From Symbiodinium microadriaticum (taxonomy: Eukaryota; Sar; Dinophyceae; Suessiales; Symbiodiniaceae): a stretch of 64,000 nt of DNA. How positions within the stretch are numbered: position 1 is the first letter of the stretch; the number at the start of each line of letters is the position of its first letter. A program made the position numbers and the translations under genes. Positions 57,316-64,000 of the stretch are shown piece after piece. Below the pieces are notes generated by a model. It saw only the letters and a program-made list of their open reading frames with translations, was not told where the DNA came from and searched no databases. The stretch lies in contig LSRX01001469.1 in NCBI GenBank assembly GCA_001939145.1, positions 62,001 through 126,000 of the forward strand, read 5' to 3'.

Positions 57316-59640
57316 GCTCTCGCGCTACGCCGGTGTCCGTTGTCTGTCTGTTTTGGTGACACTGTCGTGGGTTTCAGCACTTTGCCCCCGAAGCCCAAAG
57401 CTACACGTCCCGGCTAGGTCCCCTACAGTGCATATGCACGGCTAGGCGAGCACGCTTGTGCTGAATCCCACTCTGTACTATGTACTTTGCTAGGTTACAG
57501 CCCCTCCTGGCGGTCCCGGGACTTTTCGAGGACAGCGAGTACCGCGGTTTAAGGGTGCCGACACTGAACACAAGGGTCAGAGGTTGTCCCCGGGAGCTTT
57601 GTGATCTCGCCTCACTTTTTACTGGTTTATGGACTAGCTTGTTGTGAACTGTTGGCACGGGTCCCGCTGATGGGCAGCAGAGTAGAGGCTCTCTCTTGCT
57701 TGCTTGCTCTCTCTGCCTGCCACGCATGAAAAAGGGGGTACATGTCAAGGCCCCTCGCCCTTTGCGCGCATTTGGTCTCTGCAGGGTTTTGGGATTCCTC
57801 CCCCGGGACTTTACCTCAGAAGGTTGGTTCCCGCCCTGTCGGGAAGTCGGATGTTTGTGCATGGATGCTCGTGTTGAAAACTTGCATGGAGCCTATGCGC
57901 GCGGTATGCCTTGACCGGGGTTGGCTCAGAGCGCAAGGGAGTGAATGTGTCCTGCACCCTCAGCAGGCTGGGCCAACGAAATGCTGCGGCGCCCGACATC
58001 CACAAAATGTATGCGATGGTCATGATGGTAATGACAACGATGTTCATGATGCTGTTCAGCGTTGCGGCCGCAAGCTGCATGTCGAGGGAATATGATGCCG
58101 ACGATTATGATGATGACTGGATTCTTCTTTCCGCAGCCACTGCAACACTTCTTGTTACGGCATTCAATGACGCCTGCCGTCAAGGAACGGCGAAAGCACG
58201 CAGCCACATGTCCGGTCTCAAGTGTGGACGTTTCCATCATTGTCAATCCCCCTCCCAAGGTGCTAGTTAACCCCCTCAGAACACTCCTTGTCCTTGACAT
58301 GTGTGAGCCCCCTCCAACCACTCTTCGTCCTTGACAAGTGACTCGGCTGTGGCTAATCTGAAACCCCCGATTTTTTGGAACCAAACCGAAGCATGTACTG
58401 CGCACTCACTGCCCACCTGCCTGACGTCCCCCTTGCCTTGCACTGCCACTGGCTGCAGTACCCTTGCAACCCCGCCTTCACAGAACGACCCCCACCCCAC
58501 AACCAAAGCCTTTACTGCAGTCACTGCCTCGGTCTAACCGCATGTTGCACTAGCCGTGGGAAGTCTCGCTCTCCGTTTCCCTCGCTGGTGCACCCGCAGC
58601 CAATCTCCTGCACCTTCCAGTCGAAGCGATTGGCATCCTCTGCCTTTAGGGAGACCTCCAAGCTTGCAGAGTCTCGCAGCGATGACAAAAGCAGAACGGC
58701 CTAGCACTCTCTCAAGTCTGATGCATGCAAGTAGCTGTCGCCATGGCCCATGTGCAATCCTGTCTGCGCATCTCATCACGGCTAAGCCAAAGCTGTTGCT
58801 GCTTTGACAGTGTAGGTCCCCTGGCCCCGTCCTTTCCAGCCCACAGCTTTCCATATCCGAAGGTCGGGACGAAGTTCTCACTTGGAGATACCTGCACTGG
58901 CCACCCTGCACGAAGGAGCTACAGACTTGAACACGGAATGTGGCCAAGTTGCATCCACCACCACACCGCAAATACCAATGAGCATGGGCAACCTTCAATC
59001 TTTAAGGGCCGCGTCTGGTGTGTCACTGTCACTACTCTAAGCTGCCATGCCACTGGACTCCATTCCAGCGCTGCAAGGATTCGAGGGTAAAGACCCCGTT
59101 CGTGGCCTGCAGCTCCTTCCACCAACGTCAAGCTGCAATGGATGAACTCGCACAGAGCCCGTGAAAGTCGACGGACAATACGGACACTCCTCTTCAAACT
59201 GTGGTGTGAACTGGAGGCCTGCAGAGTCTGAACCAGCACCACGATGCATCCGCCCAAAGCATTAGAGCAAAAGGTTAGTTTGAGCAAATAAGGTGCAAGA
59301 TGCCTCTGTCGTCCTCTTCCTCCTGCTGTGCGGGCGCAGCAGCAGCTGTCCTTGGCGAGAGGATGCCCAGTCCTCACAAGCGGAGGCGCCGAGGCACTGC
59401 CGAGCCCCTGGCTCAGGCTGACTCGGACCTTAGCTTCTTCGCTTCTGAGGCGAAAGCTAACCTGTCGGCAAGAAGAACTGGGAGCTCCGCGAGCCGTAAG
59501 GCGATTGAACAGCCAGGAAATCAAGCCGCCACGCTCCTGGCAGCTTCGAATCAGGTCGGGCTGCGAGAGAAAGGTACAGAAGGGCACTGCCTGCAACTTC
59601 CCCACTTTGGTGATGTGGTGCAGGTTCCTTAGATCTCAGA
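57316..59640. other. Region without a recognised gene
   Basis: A further CTTGCTTGCTCTCT tract lies at about 57690-57715. Minus-strand frames at 58524-58276 (SECAVHASVWFQKIGGFRLA) and at 58405-58090 with CRNKKCCSGCGKK are suggestive but unassigned. The 3' exons of the cytochrome b5 gene may lie in 58900-59600. Confidence 0.35.
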
Positions 59641-60154
59641 CTCTGCTGTACGGCCCAAAACAAGGTGGCCCCAGCATAAGGCGCTGATTGCAGCAGAGGG
59701 TCCTTTCGAGGGTTTCTGGTGTGTGAATCTCCACCCATGCTTCTGTGGCATCTCGCCCCAGGTACCTGACGTATGTGTGAACATGAACATGCTTACAAGC
59801 GGCCAACCACAAAGCCACTGTCAGCAGGGCGCATGTCGATGGCATCCTCACCTACTGGCGAAGTGCACGAGTTCTGCACTTCTCGCTTTGAGGCACTTTG
59901 CATGAAGCGGGGGTGCGATCCAACAGTGGTTACAGTCCAGCCCAACGTAAACCTGAATCGGGACCAAGTCGCCGCCAGGATGAATCGGAAGAAACTTCGT
60001 AACATCCAGCACTTCCCCGAACAGAACCATCCAGGCATCATCCTGTTCAAGAGCGAAACGCGACCACAATTCAGATTTGGAGGTCTGTGTTGTGCCTTCG
60101 TGTTGTGCTTCTCTATCTCTTCAAGGGAAATTCCATCTGTTGAGGCACTTCTAC
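59640..60154 (-). CDS. Cytochrome b5-like heme-binding domain, partial gene
   Basis: Exon 60154-60096 gives TDGISLEEIEKHNTK. A 53-nt GC-AG intron (60095-60043, AG before G) leads in phase 0 to the exon from 60042: DDAWMVLFGEVLDVTKFLPI then HPGGD, the heme-ligand histidine motif. A third exon beginning about 59760 gives YLGRDATEAWVEIHTPETLE, matching the AGxDAT...H segment with the second region of the domain. The second join is unresolved: the frame-keeping option uses a GA donor (59965-59980 area) and leaves the heme loop two residues shorter than usual. The first exon begins in phase 1 after an acceptor, so the domain is not N-terminal and an upstream exon exists. The stop after the third exon is at about 59637. 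Confidence 0.7.
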
Positions 60155-60480
60155 CTGCGGCCCAGACCACAAATCAGGCACAGAAGCCCTGCAATGTATG
60201 ATGTTCCTTGACAGCCTGCCTGTGAGATTCCCCATGCTGCGTTGATCTTGCAAGCTCTGACGCCAAATCCCTTCAGTGTCCTGTTCTGGCTTTGTCCTGT
60301 CCTTCAGTCACTCAACCCCTATGAGAGTATGTACGAGTAGCACTTCCTGAATGACAGGTGGGCTCGGATGATGCGACTGCGAATTTGAGCCATTTGCCTG
60401 CAGGCATTTCTTGCTCGCTTCCCTTGGCTGAGGCTGGGCGGCACATGGCTGCGATTAGGCCTGGGCCTCGGGCCGGATCT

Positions 60481-61785
60481 CCACCGCAGAGGTGCCGTCA
60501 GCTGAAGGTGGCGTAGATCTCGCTTGGTCTCTCGGAGCGCAGGCAGTGCGCGCAGAAGGAATCCTTGGCCGCTTCCCTCGTAGCCATCCAGAGTTGTTGC
60601 CATGACCACACGCCTGGTCCTCATCAGTAGTCGCTTGGCCTCTGCAACTGGAATTCCAGCGGCCTCATCCACGAAGAGGTACTGGCAGCTGCGCAGAAGA
60701 TCCTGGCCTTTGCTCCCAAGGAGCTCGCCAATCGCAACAAATCTCAAGCTTCCGACCTGCCCAACTTCCAGGCATCCAGGACCTCGGCGAGCGACTCGTA
60801 AGTCTGTGGGGACTGCTCGGGCAGCGCGCTCTGCCGAATCAAAAAGCTGCTTTGTGGATTCTCTCGATGGCGAAGTCACAAGGATCTTCTCACAGCCTCG
60901 CCGCAGCAGAACGGTGGCTGCCAGCCCGAGGGCTGCAGACTTCCCACGACCACGCCTCCCTGAAATAAGCAGTGGGCTGGCACTGCTGGTTTGCATCACG
61001 GCTTCGACAACGCGTTGCTGATCGGCTGTTGCAACTATATCGGGCTGGTCGCTCCGTCGCCAAACTGGCATTACAGAGTCAAGATTCAGGCTAAATGCCT
61101 CCGCTTCTGAAGTCCGCTGGCTGAGAAAGCAGGTAAAGGATGGAGAATCTGATTTCCGGCTCAAGGCCTCGATCTCCCTGCACCACTGCCCTCCCGCACT
61201 AGAAGCCTTCCAATCCTCGAGTTCAGGTGTGCAAAGGACAAGCACACCTCCTCCACGAAGGGCTCCGCAAACCGCACCAAAGGTGTCAAGAAAGTTCAGT
61301 CTTTGAACAGAGAGCAACGCAGCATCGATCTCTTGGCCCATCCACTCGGAGATCGGTGGCGGCTTGTCCGCCCTGAAATCCTGGGCCACAAGTGCCTTCA
61401 GCTTGCAGCCGCAACTCGAAAGGGCCTCTGCTTCCATGATGCGAAGAACCTCTCTCCCCGTACGTTCTGTCCATTCCGGAGAACCTGATATGACGACGAG
61501 CTTTCGAGGAGGCACAGCTGCTCGCAGCTCCACAACCTCCGCGGCCTCCGCACCAGGAAGTGCCTGGATTCTCCCGAAACGTCGCCTTCCGGACCCCTTC
61601 GCATGGCTCGCCAGGCTCGCAAACCGCCAGGATTTCAGCTGTGCACTCGATGCCGCTAGCAGAGCCAGAACCGGCTTAACTGATGAGGTTTGGGCACATG
61701 AGAAGCATGTGACCAGGCTGTGTGGAGAATGGTGCGCCAACTTGGCTGCACTGCAGGGTTCTCCTCTGATAACCACCGGCAACAT
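60481..61785 (-). CDS. TmcA-like tRNA cytidine acetyltransferase: N-terminal and helicase domains only
   Basis: This is one open exon; the first in-frame ATG is at 61785, though the frame is open further up. The N-terminal domain contains ALLSVQRLNFLDTFGAVCGA and GGGVLVLCTPELEDW. The ATPase part has Walker A (GRRGRGKSAALGL), a Walker B DEAAGIPV and the hallmark TTLDGYEGSGQGFLLR, then LQLTAPLRW. In TmcA/NAT10 enzymes this module uses ATP to drive N4-acetylcytidine formation by a GNAT domain that follows directly. Here, after LRW (60481), the frame loses family similarity. Only about 330 nt separate it from cytochrome b5 exons on the same strand, so no room is left for the GNAT domain. The gene is truncated, split or fused. 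Confidence 0.7.
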
Positions 61786-62405
61786 GACGTCAATGCCATC
61801 TAAGAAGCTACTGGGAAACCTGGTATCAGAAGCAGTGCTCCGATGTTTCAATTCTCGAGCCCAGAATCACAAGCAGAAGTTGCAGTCACAGAGCCTAGAA
61901 GAGAAGTCGGACTTCGAACAATATGGCCAGTCCATGACTTATACCTAGGCCCAGCATAATTTCCGCCGGAGCCAGAATAGGACTTGCTGCAGCGCTTTCG
62001 GCTACATGTCCATCCTCCCAACAGGGCATTTCTAGAAGAAGCCCTTCCGGCAGCAAAATCAAGCACAGAATCCATGGATTTTTCACGGAGGGATTCCTTT
62101 GAAAGGCCTTGAAGGAGACCTGAGCCTGGTCCGAATCGGCGAAGCGACTCGGTCTCAGAACAGGAGAGCGGGCTTTAACCGAATCAAAGAGGCTCGTGTT
62201 GATCACGTACAGACAAAATTCCCTCCCCCTTCAAAACTTGAGTTGCTCCCACACTTGTCTGCGAGAGCCAGAGCTACCGGGGACGAAAAACTGCACCCGC
62301 TTTTCGAAATTCCAACGTCAAACGATCTGGTGAATCACTCGGGGCAGCCTCCACTCAACGAGCAAAAAGCTCACAAGGACTTCTCCAAGAACAGCTCACT
62401 TCCAA
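61786..62405. other. Upstream region of the TmcA-like gene, no supported gene
   Basis: Minus-strand frames 62206-61895 and 62075-61848 overlap in different phases, with some protein-like stretches (FKAFQRNPSVKNPWILCLIL) but no motif. 5' exons or a transit peptide of the TmcA-like protein could lie here. Confidence 0.35.
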
Positions 62406-62408
62406 GCC

Positions 62409-63481
62409 TTAGCCACTTGCCGCCGTCTCCTCCACTGCCTTAGCAAGGACCTGCTCCACCTGCCCGGACATCCGAAGTTCTAAGGCGTCCAGCTGAAATT
62501 CCTGCATGCTGTGATGCCCCAACATGCTCCGGCAGGAAGGATTTCGCAGAACCCATCTCCAGCAGGCATTCCGCCCTGCCTGAGGCGCGAGGTTTCTGAC
62601 GACGTCCTCACCAGCATGGCGTACAGGGAATGACCTGCTGCCAGGGATGCAAGAAGCAATCAGCAAATACTGTCAACACCGATGTAGTCAGATGAGGGAG
62701 CGCACTCGTTGAACATTTCGATGATCAAAGGTCCTGAGTGCACCTGGCACCAGTCGAAATCCGGAGTGACCAAGCCTTGGGATGTCACTGCACCTTCGTG
62801 TGCCAAGCGCTCAATGCCGTGGTGTAGGTTTCATCCTCGCTCTACCACGCGTCATAAAACAGCTGTGGTACGGATGCTGAGCTCCTTGTACGTCGTTGAG
62901 GCAGCCGTGCCGGATCCGATGTCAAAGACATGGTGCATGTAGTTGACCTTGGCGATCTGGCGAACTTCAGAGAGGCCCCCTGCAACTTTGCTGACGGAGG
63001 GACCTTCAGTGTGCCATTTCCGTCGGTGTCAATGACTTCCTGCTTCATGCTGCCGCATGACTTCACTTTCAACATTCATCCACCAGACACTGCAGGAATG
63101 CCCCAGCCCTCGTTCCGTGCTCTCTGCAAGGTCCTTGGTCTTAACACCACTTGAGTTCTCTTCGATCACGGCAAACTCCACCTCGAAAGGACTGGGCGGT
63201 GGTGCGAGGTTCAATGCCATGCACGACTGCCCCAATGTAAGCAGCGAGCGATTCCGGGCACACCCTGGCATTGGACAAGTTGTGAGTAAGCGTGATCGTA
63301 GGGGTGGACGGCAAAAACAAATCACACCATCTGATGTGGCAGCAGGGACACGGACCTTGCCCTCCTTGACAGCTTGAAACGCAGTCTCAAGGAACTGCGC
63401 AGGGCCTGCGGTGCCGAGCTGACCGGTACACCTGTGGAGCCTGGTTCCGGCTGAGATCCGCACTCTTGATGTACTCATCAA
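62409..63481 (-). CDS. Unknown multi-exon protein
   Basis: Segments in order: FLETAFQAVKEGKVRVPAAT (about 63390); FEVEFAVIEENSSGVKTKDL (about 63190-63130); KVAGGLSEVRQIAKVNYMHH then VFDIGSGTAASTTYKELSIR (62990-62872); after a 78-nt GT-AG intron (62871-62794, AG before G), AVTSQGLVTPDFDWCQVHSG then PLIIEMFNECAPSSDYIG (62793-62680); and EFQLDALELRMSGQVEQVLA to a stop near 62409. The joined middle part is strongly protein-like with no obvious membrane span. I do not recognise the family. Confidence 0.5.
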
Positions 63482-63724
63482 GTGGCCCGGATTGTGCTAC
63501 CAGCTTGCCTAGCTGGCCAAGCTAGACAATCAAACACAACCATGGTCCTAACTACTGAGGACATCTGCCAGATCCGTCCTTGGATGGTTGGTCCGCCTGT
63601 GTCACCAGTGGCAAATAAACTTCTCAACACGCCAATAGCCGGAGGCAGAATGCACGATAGGCACAGGGAGCACAACAAAGTCTCGATGTCAGAAGAAAAA
63701 GGTCCAAGAAGCTACGCACTACTT

Positions 63725-64000
63725 CGGCGGGCTTCGGCAAGGAGCGACTCTGGACAGCAGGCCTTGGCATCAACATCCACCTCCTTCTCCGAAAGCGAGT
63801 AGATCGCTGCGCCTGCCGCAACAGTGATGCTGAGAGACACAGAGTTTGCAAGCTGCACCCAAGTCAGAACGGCCTACGGATCCTTTGAGGCCGGCTACCA
63901 CCTGCGGCAGAGCGAGTTTTGGCACTCCAGCTGGTGTTTCTGCTGCCCTGCCTCGACACCAGAGTTGCGTGCAGGCTCGTTCACAGCCCACATTTCTATC
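63725..64000 (-). CDS. Unknown protein, partial, cut by right window edge
   Basis: The exon from the right edge to about 63905 gives EMWAVNEPARNSGVEAGQQK. A second exon from 63873 (acceptor GTAG before G) gives AVLTWVQLANSVSLSITVAA, a possible membrane span, then GAAIYSLSEKEVDVDAKACC before a stop at 63712. The family is unknown. Upstream exons lie outside the window. Confidence 0.4.

Noticed and set aside
60607-61948. Plus-strand frames opposite the TmcA-like exon
   Set aside because: Antisense shadows of a minus-strand exon with clear Walker and TmcA motifs.
1-64000. Bacterial features (operons, ribosome-binding sites, CRISPR arrays, insertion sequences), tRNA and rRNA genes
   Set aside because: None could be supported; the window has eukaryotic spliced genes throughout.

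Overview
The window looks like nuclear DNA of a dinoflagellate, most likely a symbiodiniacean-type genome. This is an inference. The grounds are: (i) every recognisable gene reads on the minus strand, a long one-way gene array; (ii) exons joined by conserved domains are separated by introns with GT, GC and once GA at the 5' end, and an AG that is followed by G at nearly every 3' end; (iii) TTTAGGG-type interstitial telomere-like repeats; (iv) very dense microsatellites; (v) the gene set itself (glutamate-receptor-like channel, ABC1 kinase, ankyrin/membrane protein, TauD-like dioxygenase, MFS carrier). No rRNA, tRNA, CRISPR array or bacterial operon was seen. All coordinates come from reading by eye, and exon joins were chosen by reading frame and domain continuity.

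Layout, left to right (all genes on minus). 1-759: 5' part of a glutamate-receptor-like ligand-binding protein, running off the left edge. 4067-7614: ABC1/UbiB-type kinase, nine exons reconstructed, with an unusual N-terminal multi-membrane-span region. 9.66-10.34 kb: pyrimidine tracts carrying a family of GC-rich hairpin modules. 11.7-13.7 kb: weak exon candidates. 14689-19380: five-exon gene for a polytopic membrane protein with a cysteine-rich region and C-terminal ankyrin repeats. About 20.0-20.6 kb: TauD/TfdA-like dioxygenase exons. 21.5-22.7 kb: unknown gene. 23.1-24.0 kb: trinucleotide and hexanucleotide arrays with a one-base N and a suspicious duplicated flank. 26-34 kb: weak exons among large microsatellites. 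35-37.6 kb: unknown genes. 38.1-39.1 kb: GNAT acetyltransferase. 39.8-42.6 kb: unknown exons, one with an in-frame stop. 43505-44656 and 44705-46042: degenerate EF-hand protein and MFS transporter, only 48 nt apart. 46498-47317: assembly gap inside a TA repeat. 48.5-50.0 kb: 754-bp tandem duplication. 51.5-54.5 kb: weak exons. 55.0-57.3 kb: second cluster of hairpin modules. 59.65-61.8 kb: cytochrome b5 domain next to a TmcA-like helicase region that lacks its acetyltransferase part. 62.4-64.0 kb: two unknown multi-exon genes.

The genes do not form an obvious pathway. Their shared features are orientation, short introns and tight spacing, as expected of dinoflagellate gene arrays processed by trans-splicing. 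The most unusual signals are the recurrent pyrimidine-tract plus AGGGC plus hairpin modules, whose stems keep pairing while their bases change, and the truncated TmcA/cytochrome b5 arrangement.
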